Origin: Arachnopeziza araneosa
Taxonomy: Eukaryota > Ascomycota > Leotiomycetes > Helotiales > Arachnopezizaceae
Length of the DNA stretch: 64,000 nt
Assembly: GCA_003988855.1 (NCBI GenBank)
Contig: QYAI01000014.1
Coordinates: 241,540 to 305,539, forward strand
Reading direction: 5' to 3'
In this document: in pieces, positions 23,644 to 34,708 of the stretch
How the letters are laid out: every line of letters starts with the position of its first letter
Numbering within the stretch: the first letter of the stretch is position 1
Notes under the pieces: generated by a model
The model's database searches: none
Told to the model about the DNA's origin: nothing
The model's input: the letters and a program-made list of their open reading frames with translations, nothing else
Made by a program: the position numbers and the translations under genes

Positions 23644-24086
23644 CTTCGCAAAGACCGTGAATGGGAATGCTGCGCAGCGCTGCTCTGGGTCGAAATCAAA
23701 GGTTCATCTTTAAAGAAGTCGTTTAACTCTGTCAAGCGCGACGCAGTGTTACAAGTTATAATAAATTTCGCGATCTATTCCGAAGATCTTCCGACACCGC
23801 CCCCTTAAATTGGCGAGATGGCTCCTCGGTAAGTCAGCGCTACTATGTACAGGCTTGGTGGCGATCGGCGACAGCTTAGACGAGTCACGGAGTACGAATC
23901 GTCTTATTACGTTACTTGAGCTTTCATAGGAATATCTTAGTAGGTTGAGTTCTTATTTAAACACGAAACTTTTGCCTTCAGGCCCAAAGTCATCATAAGA
24001 GGCTTCTGGGCTTATGGCTATCTACCTAGGTATGCAAGCCATCGCATCTCGGATTGACAGGCCTGCGTCTTTCTTTCATTATCTAA
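23644..24086. other. Intergenic, RBM26-like promoter and GH92 3' flank
   Basis: About 440 bases. No coding sequence or RNA gene seen. Confidence 0.4.
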
Positions 24087-27000
24087 TCATACCACGAGCT
24101 CTTTTTCTTTCTCTCGGTAATCAGTTTCGGTGGTTGTCGATACGGGACCCTCTGGGCCTGCGAGTTGTGCCTCTGAACCTCTGATGAAATGAAATTTCCA
24201 CAGAGAAAACCCAGCTGCGACTAACAATACCAGAAACGCAATACCCACCAATCCAAAGGCTACCTCTCTTAGAATTCTCTCTGTAGTCCACCCTTTCTCT
24301 TGGACAAACAGAGGAGGCGCCATCCTTACACTATCTGGGTCTATAATAAGGGCTGCGTTCGTACCCTGACCGAATTCGCTAGAGGGGCTTGGAGGTAATT
24401 GACCCGATGTCCAATTCCTGGGCTCGCCGCCCAGGACGAACTCCATCATTCCACCATCAGCCAAAATATCTTTCCAGGTCAGCCTGTTGATCTATTAGCA
24501 ATCCACAGGCTCAATGCTTTCCGGAAATTATACATGCCATGACTGAGTCCAGGGTTTGCCGTTAACTTTAAGAGATTGTACATAATAGGAGCCTTCAGAA
24601 TCCGAAGTTGTCATAATGATAAGTGACCTCCCTCCACCAAGAGATATTGTGGTATTCGCAAACCAAGGTGAGCCAATTAGAAAGGTGGTTTGCCCAGTGA
24701 CAGGATACAAGCCCAGTATGTTCCATAAGAGCCATGATTCCATCGCGCCTGCGTCAGAATTACCAGGTAAACCATCTGGAGAAGGGGCATAGTAGCTTTT
24801 AGCGATAGTGCGACTACGCTTGACACTCAAATCTTGTCTTCCCACAAAATTGTAGAGCTTAACGACTAAGAATCAGTATTCTTTCCTTTCATATTGGAAA
24901 TTGTACGGTGTATATAGAATACGAAGTATTATGAATCGAAAGGAAAGTTCAGAGAAGAAAACATATCACTCACATAAGGGCTCGTAAAGCTAGGCTCGTT
25001 GCCAGGATTTATGATCGTATTGTTGAACGCAGCCGACCTCCCTGATGTGTTGATACCCGGCTTAAAAAGCATCTCTAAACGCGAAACAAAGTCGTCTGGA
25101 CCACCTGAGAGAGCTATGAGTGTGTTGATGTCGTGATGTGCATTGAAGCTATATTCCCAGGGTAAAGCTTCATAATAGGCATCAGCCCAGTAGCAGCCGC
25201 CTATTCAACGATTTAGCGCGCAGTATTTCTATTTAACCATAGAGGGCTAAGAAGTTAAAGGGTCGAGCTCCTAAGACAGGTTTTGGAAACACACTGAAGC
25301 ACTCTCGAGACGACTCTTTGACTCGAGAGCTCTGACGAAAATTAATAATAAGAGAATAAGAGAATAAGCTTACCACAAGAGAGCGGATCTTGGTCAAGAA
25401 AGCCTATCAACACGTCAGCACTTCATTTGAAAGTTCTATCAACAGTGGGAGTGACGCAATTCAGCGTGCTTGTCGTAGAGTAGTCAAGATAACTTTATGT
25501 TATCAGTCAAAAGAGCAACGAGGCCAAAAAAAAACCCCCCTTTAAAGATTACCTTGCGTGCTACGAGGGACTACAAAGCCCGAATAGTTTAAAGATTGGG
25601 CCTTGGGATTCCAATGATTTCGCCAGTTCCTCGACCTTCTCATATACTTCTGCGCATCTTTGACCTTCCCTAGGCCCGATGCAACTTGGAATAATGAGAA
25701 GTCATTAACGGCGTATTCGATTGCTCTAGTTACCGACCTTCCGTACCTAGGTGTAATAAACCCGAGTTGAAGCCTACAAATATGTTACCATAGTAACTCA
25801 CGCTTTTTTGAGATCGGAGAAGATATTAAAGATGGATCTTATCACCTGCCCACAATCATTCACCATAGAAAAGTAAATAAAAAACGAAATGGATAATCAT
25901 ACCACTAGATCCTCAAGAAGTCAGCACTCTCCTATCATATAATATTTCAGAAATGAAAGAACAAAAGCATCGCTGGCGCGGCTACTTTGTTAGTGCATTA
26001 CATAAGTTACTCCATTTCTAGAGTAGAAACAGTCAAAAATTGATAGAATTTGGGTGTTCTCACATCTGGGAGGGCACCTCGACCTTCCTTGGTAGAAGAT
26101 GATGGATCTCGTGGATCGTGGTTATTTGGTGGTGTTACTTCAGCATCTTTGACCATCGCTTCATATCCTAAAGTCCAATCAACTGATCCTTGAACCCCTT
26201 TTACATAAGCGTCTGCTAGAACATTGTCTGAGTTTGAACCGCCTTCTGTAGATGAATAAGCATGTGATTTCATCAATCATAAAGGCGAGGCTGAGAGTTG
26301 AAAAGCCGAGCTTTGCGAATATATCTCCAGAAATATGTAAAGGCCCGAGGCCTCTACGAAGAATTTCGAGCTCTTCACATTCAAATGGAGATAGGCAGTG
26401 AGGTCTTACGTGTAGCGCCGTTAAAGTTCGAAGATCTAGCGTCCGGCATCCAGCCTTAGAGTGTTAGAAAGCACATGTGTTACTTTCCTGTTGCAGATTG
26501 CTTACCCTCGAAACGATAAATATCAATCAACGATCGAATGTACTCCTCGTGCATGTTTGGTTGGAAGATTTGTAGAAGTGGAAAGGTGCATCTAAATAGA
26601 TCCCACGTTGTAAAAGTATCATCATAATATGGTTCTTCAGAGATCCAGAGAGGATTTTCGCCAGTTCGATTAGAAGGTAGCAAATGCATGAAGTACATTG
26701 AACTGTACAATAACTGGAGATTCTCAAGATTGTTATCTGTTGTCGTTACTTTGGAAAGTACTTCCTGGTTCCATATGTGCTTAGCATTAGCAACGACACT
26801 TGACAGTGGCGTTCCAGCAGGTATCTGATTGTTTACGTTGTCGCATGCCTGTCTGGTTGATATGAATGAAATTCCCACCCGAGATATAACCGAAGTGGTG
26901 TTGAAAGTGAAAACCACGCCTAGCCTTGCACGCGATGCAACATTTGGGGTATCACTATAGTCACTTACTAGACTATTGTTTCCTTCTTTGCTGAGAAAGG

Positions 27001-27948
27001 TCTTCGCGGTTCCTGGCGCGTCGAAATACCCACAGAAATATATTCTCCAATCAGGAGCCATGTTCCATCCGCCGTTGCTAGTTTTATACAATCAGCTTGA
27101 AACTCAAGGATATTTTAGGCAGTGAGACTTCAATAGAAGAGCTCAAGGGTGTGTCTTAAGAGGTGTGAAATTGTGCAATGGAAACAGAATTAGAAGTAGA
27201 GTCCATCTTACTAATCACCATATCCTTCATAATGATCTATCGAAGCGGATATATTACCACCGGCATAATGTTGAGAGAGGCCTTGTTTCCGATAAGATGG
27301 AAGAACATGAGAAACGTCAACAACAACGTTGGACTGGCTCCCCTCAGGGAAAGTGTACTGATAAAAACCGGCTCTCCTAGTCGCACTTAGTTGGACTATG
27401 ATGCCGGAGCCCAGCGAGGCCTTAAAATATCCCACAGATGTATTATCCGGGGCCGCTCTGGTGTCATTCAGTAACAGAGGATTAAGAACCTCCCCTAAGA
27501 CGGGCATCTGTGAAACAACTCCGTATTTTGGTGCACCGCCTGTCCCGCTCTAGTAACGATATTCAGCCTATTCCATAGATAAAGATTTACAAGCCTACCT
27601 CATGCATCATACTAAATCCTGTGAAGTTGGCTGCTGGATTCGGTACATCGCCTGAGTAGCTATCTGCTCCAGAGTAGACATCCGCCCCAAGCTTTACCAT
27701 GCCTGATGATTTCTTAGTCTACGTTAAACAGAACCACGCAGAAATAAGAAATACCAAATGGCAGGCTTACGCCGATGAATGTGTTACCACCAGCTCCCTC
27801 GCCAGTCTTTCATCCAGTCAGAATTTATTCAAACATGCTTGAGCCGGTGTACACCTACATTGGTGAGAACATATTGTGTAAAATCAACCGATTTCTGTGC
27901 CACAGAGAAGGTGCCCAGAACAAAAATCCAAAAAATCTTCGGAGACAT
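24087..27948 (-). CDS. GH92 alpha-1,2-mannosidase family protein, membrane-anchored, 13 exons
   Basis: Exons on the minus strand: 27948-27859, 27806-27755, 27702-27599, 27549-27212, 27077-26506, 26454-26410, 26245-26064, 25904-25903, 25773-25553, 25403-25374, 25200-24974, 24857-24534, 24491-24087; 863 residues in frame. It has a signal peptide (MSPKIFWIFVLGTFSVAQ). GH92 landmarks follow: GEGAGGNTFIGVSLPFG, FSMMHESGTGG, GGWNMAPDWRIYFCG, YYDDTFTTWDLFR, GWMPDARSSNF, GGSNSDNVLADAY, PWEYSFNAHHD, NSDAGAMESWLLWNILGLYP. Family members are Ca2+-dependent inverting exo-alpha-mannosidases. The C-terminus adds one membrane helix (LVGIAFLVLLVAAGFSLW) and a short charged tail, so the enzyme is probably anchored to the plasma membrane or a vesicle membrane facing outward or lumenally. 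Exon 8 is only 2 nt; without it the frame breaks just before the conserved LPDW. Confidence 0.9.
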
Positions 27949-29264
27949 CGAGGAATTCAAAGATGACGGTTGAAGAGTAGTTGAGGACGGGTCACAAATC
28001 TATGACATTCTGCACTGTAAAAGCGAAAGGCTTTTGTTGATTAAGGTCATCTTGGGCTGAATAGTCATGGGTATCTGGCAGCGTCTGAGTTGAAAAGATG
28101 GACATGCGCCGCTTGGCAGCAAGCACAGAAAGATATGAAAATAACAGAAAACAACTACTTATCTTAAGGGAACCAGTGGCATGCAGCCAGTGAAGCTGGA
28201 GCATGAGGCCATGTGCCACCAAAAGACGTACTTACTGCCGGTAAGTCTTGAAGCCTGTGGGGACATGAGCTCAGTGCTGTAGGTGGTAATACGGTGGGTC
28301 GAATAAAACACCCAGCCAGCAGCACGCCAACACGCCTTCTTCTGAGCACAACGTTCAGCCTTAGGCTTTAGGTAAGATGTGAAGAGACTTTAACCGCCTC
28401 AACAACCGATCGGGTAAGGTACCTACTGTAAATGATTGCTCGGTATCATAGTTGCTTCTGGGCCTCGGAAGTGGGGTCACATGCCAAGACTTAGACAAGC
28501 CTCTCTGATCCCTGCCTCAGATCCTGCGATCGATGAGCCGCGATCGAGTAAAGGATCTCTATTGTATGCCTCCGCCCTCCCTCGTGCATGGGGAGATCCG
28601 GCTTCGTACTCGGACGCGAAGGTTTAAGCCGGCTCCTGTTTATACGATGGAGGAAGGTTTGGCTACCCATCTTACCTCATGTTCACACTAGCGAGTGCTA
28701 CGCAATACCGGTATCACCATGGGGCCTAGATTATCAGCCATATATCACGCAATTTCTCACTGCTGCGCTTACCCCGAAAGAGGGCGGCGGCCTTCGAGAG
28801 CGAGAAATTTCTTCACCACATCTGCCATAGACAAGGAGAGAGAGGCTAAAAGTCCGCCCTATCGGTGCATGTGGACAGCCTGGAAAAGAAGTGCCAGCCC
28901 GGGAATCATCTGCTTCCACCAATCATGATGCTCCGACCACACTGTTTAGGTTGTTGGTTTACGAAATGAGTAGGTAGGTAGTCTCTCCCGTCCCCCGCAA
29001 CCTATGGTAGTCACCTGATCGGATGAACCAAGTGTGCATGGCCGGCAGGGTATGTAGAAAGTTCCAAGTAATAACCAGGGTATCATTGAGCTCACACTTG
29101 AAGACTGCTGATGAGATGATATCTCACGGAGATGGTAGGCTCACATGTAAACTATGGGATTGACCATCACGAACTTACATTTCGAGTCTTACGGATTTTG
29201 CTAATGTCTTGAAAGACTCTTTACATCAGGCGACATCTCATCACCGGGGTATATACTCCATCCT
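27949..29264. other. 1.3-kb intergenic region upstream of GH92
   Basis: Mixed-composition DNA between the GH92 start and the stop of the next minus-strand gene. It must include the GH92 promoter. No coding sequence of known type, tRNA or repeat recognised. Confidence 0.4.
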
Positions 29265-31100
29265 TCAAAATGCGACACCAACGCTGTTCCTGCTGTGGCT
29301 ATGCTCGTAAACAGGTATATCGGTAGTCTCCAAGCGCCAATTCACCTCAGGATTTTCGCCTTTATCTCCAAAGGTTCGGATATGGGCAAGTTCCAGGCTC
29401 TTTTCATCTCTAACCAAATCAAGAGACAGGTTTGGGGTAGCAGCCCCCCTCGCTTTATTGCCTCCCGGAGAAGAATCAGGAGAACGAGTCCAGCAAGTTG
29501 TGGGAATCGTTCGCTCGTCTAAATCGCTTTCGGTGAGTGTACTGATAGTACTAAGTGACGCGGCACTTAATGCTACTGACGGTCTAATGTCAAGACACTT
29601 ATAGAATCCTTCCCGGCTTGTGACTGGTTTTGGCTTATTGGTAATAGATTCTGGAGGGATAGTGTGTGTAAGGTCGTTGGTGCTGGAAGATGGAAATAGC
29701 CAACCTGATACTCGCGAGAATGATTTCTTCTTTCTCAGGGGTGGATGAGGTGCTTGAAGCACTAGCGGAAGAGGCGGAGGCGGTAGAGGATGGTTTGCAT
29801 GTGGAAGACTTTGCGAGGAAGTTGCAGACGATGGTGATGAGGTAGTAAATGTTGCAGATGCTTCAGAGAAAGACTTGAGACGCGCTGGGATATGGACTGT
29901 CTTGGATGACGCAGTGTCGGGTCGCGGAACAGGTGACGGGGTGAATACACGAGAGACAAAGGTAGATTCAATCGAGGGAGTAGCTGGAATAAGGATCGAT
30001 TTTAAGGAGGGTATAAACGTTGGCATAGGTTCTAGGCCAGTTAGCATTAAAGTTACAACAAGATAATTGTATATACCTTGAGTCTCAGAATAAACGCTAG
30101 GCGGATGACTAGTTGCACGACTTGTTGGTCGACTATTATTGTAGATACTCTTTCTTTCTTCAATGATCTCGCCGATATCTTTCAAACGTTGCTCTAACTC
30201 ATACTTTTCGTGAAGTGCCGACTTTACTCTTTCATAAGAGGGTGGCTCAGTGATTGACCTTAATCGGGCAGCAGGAGGAGCCTGAGGCATGATAGCTAGT
30301 ACTTCCTCATGATTGAATGGCCCTGGTTGACGTTGATATTGACTATTGGCTTTCAATGAGGTGCTAGAATCCGAACGGACTGGTTTCCTAGGTATTCGAA
30401 AGCTCAAAGCACTTTCACTCCTAACGTGTGGGGGTAGGAAAGGTAATTCTTTGGAGTTGCTTTGTGGTATTGAGAGATCATCGACGGCGCCAAAGTGTGG
30501 CAGTAAGGGAGAGAGGACATTATCTGGCATATATATGCTTAACTCTCTATAGTGGATTAGTATGACTTCACTAATCTGAAAGAAGGGGAAGAGAGCTGAG
30601 GTGCCGAGCGCAACAAATATTTTCATTGGCAGCAGGATCCCCTCTTAGGATATCCAAACAACTCAGCTCCCATAGGAAGGTAAATAGTAAGTTAGTACGA
30701 AAGATATGCCTTACAAGGGCCGAAATGTCTCCGCTTTCCTGAGGACATTGTTTTCAATATGCCGAAACTCAGTTGGTGAAGATATCCGCGGCCGGCGCGG
30801 TCCATTATAAGGATTTGACTTTCGTGTCCCGGCAAAGCTCCCACGACTTGAAGCGTGAGATGTAAAGCTCCTTGTCCTGGTCACCCATTCTCTTCCTCGA
30901 GTTGTCGGCCGTTCCTGCGGCTCTGGTATCGGCGGCGGTACAAGACGAGGTTGGTGGTACTCTGTTCTCATCGGCTTCTCGATACCTGGAACTTTCTGTT
31001 ACTCGCATGCACTGGCTATGAAGTTGAGATACTCACCACGTCTAGGCGCCTGGACCTCCAGCGACGAGCAGCAGTTGACAGGTGAATCTAGCCATGCCAT
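29265..31100 (-). CDS. Low-complexity Ser/Pro-rich protein, possibly Nif1-like cell-cycle protein
   Basis: Four exons on the minus strand: 31100-31037, 30985-30715, 30546-30077, 30031-29265, giving 523 residues. The N-terminal region carries RRGIEKPMRTEYHQPRLVPP and RRPRISSPTEFRHIEN. The latter is like the short conserved block seen in fungal proteins named after fission yeast Nif1, an inhibitor of the Wee1 regulator Nim1/Cdr1. A central predicted coiled coil follows (HEKYELEQRLKDIGEIIEER). A Ser/Thr/Pro-rich part comes next, and then RKKKSFSRVSGWLFPSSSTN. Basic Ser-rich stretches suggest phospho-regulation. No enzyme motif is present, and the Nif1 link is tentative. I chose the ATG at 31100 because it gives a short first exon that splices in phase into the conserved block; the frame also extends upstream to 31433. 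Confidence 0.68.
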
Positions 31101-32006
31101 GTAAAAATCATCGAGATACCCGCTCAAGATTTTCATGATGCCAAATTCATGCCCAATATGCACAACGACAGCAACCCAGAAAAGAGAACGAAAACAGAGA
31201 AGGAACGAAGAAGCAACAGGAACAGCTTGTTCTGCGGGGCTATTAAAGGAAAAAGACGGCCAGCCCACAGATAAGATTGCTGGTTGGTTACCAGCGTAGA
31301 TGAAAAGGAAAGGCACCTCATCCGACGCGCCCATGCCAATGGCTGTGAATGTTTCTGGCCCTGTTTCTGACCCGATGTCTCTTGGTTGTGGATGGTTCAC
31401 ACCTGAAGCGATTTCCTTGGCTGGGGAAGGCAAAGAGATGATTCGCGGACAGTTGACCGACGGCGCGTAAAAATGCTGAAAAGCATTTCATATCACTTTG
31501 CCGCCAAGTTCTAACGGCTAACCTAGCTTTTAATTCGGTGCTGCATCTTGAATATCTGCAGGCGGATGGACTCTGGGAAGGGAAGAGTTCGTGACCTTGG
31601 TCGTGGCGTTCATGAGTGTCTGTCGATGGGTGAAGTCATAAGAACCTCCATGACTAAGTGGCGACTTGTAGCTGCTAGGCTCGTAGAGACACGGGGATTG
31701 ATTTGGGAGTAGCGAGGAGCTTCTCTGGCCAATCTGACATGCTATTTCTGAAAACAGATGTGCAGAAACGATAGGAACAGTTGAGTTCAGGAATTTCTTA
31801 CGGTTTCATTCAAGGTTAAATTGAATACCTTGGGACTCAGGATACTAGGACCTCACGTGATATACTAGGTTACCAGATTTCGTGACGCGGTGTCTGCAAC
31901 AAACCTTAAGCGGATACATACCTTGAATGGCGATGACAGAAGACTAAGTTCCCGTTTTCAATACCGTCGATTATAACGCAAAGTCTATGTGAACAGAAAC
32001 TTTACG
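31101..32006. promoter_or_regulatory. Divergent intergenic region, Nif1-like / LSB6
   Basis: About 900 bases between two starts that point apart. The part next to the minus-strand gene is still open in its frame (to 31433) and may be leader. No separate gene recognised. Confidence 0.4.
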
Positions 32007-34289
32007 ATGCCGAGGGATCGACCCCAGACTACGGGTTATGCTCGGATTGCCCAAGCAGAAGACTCAGATTCCGACAATGACGAGCTCGCAAATAGTTATG
32101 CTTCCTTACAGTCAACTTCAGCTCCCAGATATGCATCCATTACGCAGCCAGGAGTTCGTGGTGGAATGCACACAGACGGACATACATCGCCCAGTGCTAC
32201 TCGACGGCCACGAAATCGAAGAAGATTGCGCAGTAATTCGTCAGGGGTTGACATCAAAGCCATCAATGCAAGATTGGAAAGATGGGCTGATGAGATTGCC
32301 TCTAAATTTAAAACCAGCAAGGTGAAGGGCAAGACAGCAGAAGAAGAGAGATTGGAGATACATCATTCCGTATTTCAGGCTCCCGAAGGGCTTCGGCAGC
32401 TGTCAAACCCAGATGTTGTCCATAGCCAGATGTCGAAACCAGAGTTTGATCAAGTTGTAGAGAGTGTGAGAATCGCCATCGAGCAAGGAATACATCCTAA
32501 AATGATCTCCCAGGGCAGTTCCGGGAGCTACTTTGCTCGAGACAGCGACGGCAAGGTTGTTGGCGTCTTCAAACCGAAGGACGAGGAACCCTATGCGGCG
32601 GGCAATCCAAAGTGGAACAAATGGATACACAGAAACTTATTTCCATGTTTCTTTGGCCGGGCTTGTTTGATTCCCAACCTTAGTTACGTATCGGAAGCCG
32701 CTGCTTACACTCTTGATTGTCGATTGCAGACAAATCTAGTTCCATATACTGATATCGTCCACCTCTCCTCAAAATCGTTTCATTATGACTTTTGGGACAG
32801 AAGAAACTTCTACAGGAAGAAGAGACCTTTTCCGCCAAAGGTTGGAAGCTTCCAAGTTTTTTTGAAAGGTTTCAAAGATGCGAATATCTTTTTGAAGAAA
32901 AATCCCTGGCCAGATTATGGGGGAGGACACCGACCCACGGAATCACAACGAAAGAAAAGATCTTGGAGAGATAATTGCAAACCGAATAGTGCTGGATCTG
33001 ATGACGAAAATCATGAAGATGATGCTCCTGCACAAGCTAACGAAGCTCAAAGTTCACGCTTCGTATGGACTGATGCTTTACAACAATCTTTTCGAGAAGA
33101 ACTTGAGAAGTTGGTTATTTTGGACTATATTATGCGAAATACAGATAGAGGATTGGATAATTGGATGATAAGGGTAGATTGCCAGAGTCAAAGTGTCTCA
33201 ATCATTTCAGATCCACTCCAAATGGAAGTACCAACAACTGAGGACGATTCATCGCCGAGATTAGTATCAGTAGATAAATCTCCCTTTGGGTCACATCCAT
33301 ACAGAATACAGCAGCCTATGGAGGCTATGAGCAGATCTGCAACTCCATCCAAACTTGGGGGTCCAACAATCTCAATCGGAGCTATTGACAACAGTCTCTC
33401 ATGGCCATGGAAACATCCTGATGCTTGGCGGAGCTTTCCATTCGGCTGGCTTTTCTTACCGGTCTCCCTGATCGGGCATCCATTCTCTCAAAAGACAAGA
33501 GACCATTTTCTTCCTCTGCTTACTTCTAAGCAGTGGTGGGCTGAGACTCAACTTGAATTAAGAAAGGTTTTCAGCCAGGATGCCGATTTTCAAGAAAGGA
33601 TGTTTGCTAGGCAAATTGCGGTTTTAAAAGGGCAAGCGTGGAACGTTGTTGAGACCCTCAAGTTGCCCGATCATGGACCGCTGGAGCTGACAAGGAGGGC
33701 CCGAGTTTGTGTATGGGATGATTTAGTTGATATTCCTGTTGCATTGCCAATGCGAATGCCATCTGCGGAGATGCGCAGGCAACATGAGCTGGGCTTGCAT
33801 AGAGATCTCGACGAAGAAATGGACATTAGTGCAGCAAACTCGTCAGCTCCACAGCCCGACCTTCTCGGTCTGGCGACACCACCTGCAGACCTTCCCAATC
33901 CAAATCGATTTGAATTGGCTAGTCCTCGCGCGAGCGAAGATACGTCGGATATGCGATCTCCCAATTCAAATCTGGTTCCATCAAATTTTGGATTCAACAA
34001 GGAGAGTAAGAACGGGCAGGTCAAGTTTTCTGATCGGCCGATTTATTCTCACTCGCGAAGCCGCGTGAGTTATGATGGGCCTTCGCGGCCACTTACCATT
34101 ACCCGAACGGATCGACGATTTTCATTCACAAGTCGAAACAAGAGGTCAAACATCTTATACGATGGAGACGATCTTGAAGGGGATTTGGGATATGCCGCTG
34201 CCGAGGATATGGAGGGCCACCAAAGAAAAGTGATTGTGGAGAGGCTCGAAACTGTGAAAAGCAAAAATCCAGTCTTTACATGGTGCTGA
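32007..34289 (+). CDS. LSB6: Type II phosphatidylinositol 4-kinase
   Basis: Single exon, 760 residues. The disordered N-terminus holds an acidic cluster (AEDSDSDNDE) and basic patches. The kinase domain starts near residue 150 with the nucleotide loop SQGSSGSYFARDSDGKVVGV and a catalytic-type lysine in FKPKDEEPY. The catalytic loop is DYIMRNTDRGLDNWMIRVD near residue 380, followed by AIDNSLSWPWKHPDAWRSFP. These are the marks of PI4K type II (yeast Lsb6, human PI4K2A/B), which makes PI4P on Golgi/endosome membranes. An N- or Cys-rich palmitoylation site is not obvious; in family members a CCPCC-like motif anchors the protein. The C-terminal ~150 residues are low complexity. The start at 32007 is the first ATG of the frame, since the earlier in-frame codon is GTG. 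Confidence 0.94.
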   Translation: MPRDRPQTTGYARIAQAEDSDSDNDELANSYASLQSTSAPRYASITQPGVRGGMHTDGHTSPSATRRPRNRRRLRSNSSGVDIKAINARLERWADEIASKFKTSKVKGKTAEEERLEIHHSVFQAPEGLRQLSNPDVVHSQMSKPEFDQVVESVRIAIEQGIHPKMISQGSSGSYFARDSDGKVVGVFKPKDEEPYAAGNPKWNKWIHRNLFPCFFGRACLIPNLSYVSEAAAYTLDCRLQTNLVPYTDIVHLSSKSFHYDFWDRRNFYRKKRPFPPKVGSFQVFLKGFKDANIFLKKNPWPDYGGGHRPTESQRKKRSWRDNCKPNSAGSDDENHEDDAPAQANEAQSSRFVWTDALQQSFREELEKLVILDYIMRNTDRGLDNWMIRVDCQSQSVSIISDPLQMEVPTTEDDSSPRLVSVDKSPFGSHPYRIQQPMEAMSRSATPSKLGGPTISIGAIDNSLSWPWKHPDAWRSFPFGWLFLPVSLIGHPFSQKTRDHFLPLLTSKQWWAETQLELRKVFSQDADFQERMFARQIAVLKGQAWNVVETLKLPDHGPLELTRRARVCVWDDLVDIPVALPMRMPSAEMRRQHELGLHRDLDEEMDISAANSSAPQPDLLGLATPPADLPNPNRFELASPRASEDTSDMRSPNSNLVPSNFGFNKESKNGQVKFSDRPIYSHSRSRVSYDGPSRPLTITRTDRRFSFTSRNKRSNILYDGDDLEGDLGYAAAEDMEGHQRKVIVERLETVKSKNPVFTWC

Positions 34290-34708
34290 GGAGGCAAATT
34301 ACAATAGTTGTAGATGTAAAACGACAGGAGTAGAATTTTTTGAGCAAGGCGTTAGGTCGGCTGCATCATACAGGATAGAGGAAAGGAATCTTGAAGAATC
34401 TGACCCAGGCTGTAATATTATATTAGTAAGCTACGATAGTTTGATAACAAGAGTAATCACCATAAGTTATGCGATTTCTCATCTTGGTTTCCAAACCCAA
34501 CTTCATTTTGGACCAAGTTAATTCTTTCTTATTAAGTGATTATCTATTGCTAATACTTGATTTCTCAATTCACTAAAACGACACGGTTAATGCTTTCACC
34601 AAATCCGCCCCGTGAAATTCCACCTACTAGTTTGAGCCAACCCAACTCCCTCAACGTCGCAAAGCACATGAGGCTACCACTCTTGCATTTTGGGCGGATT
34701 GTAACGCC
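34290..34708. other. Intergenic, LSB6 3' flank and SNF2 gene promoter
   Basis: About 420 AT-rich bases. No coding sequence recognised. Confidence 0.4.
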
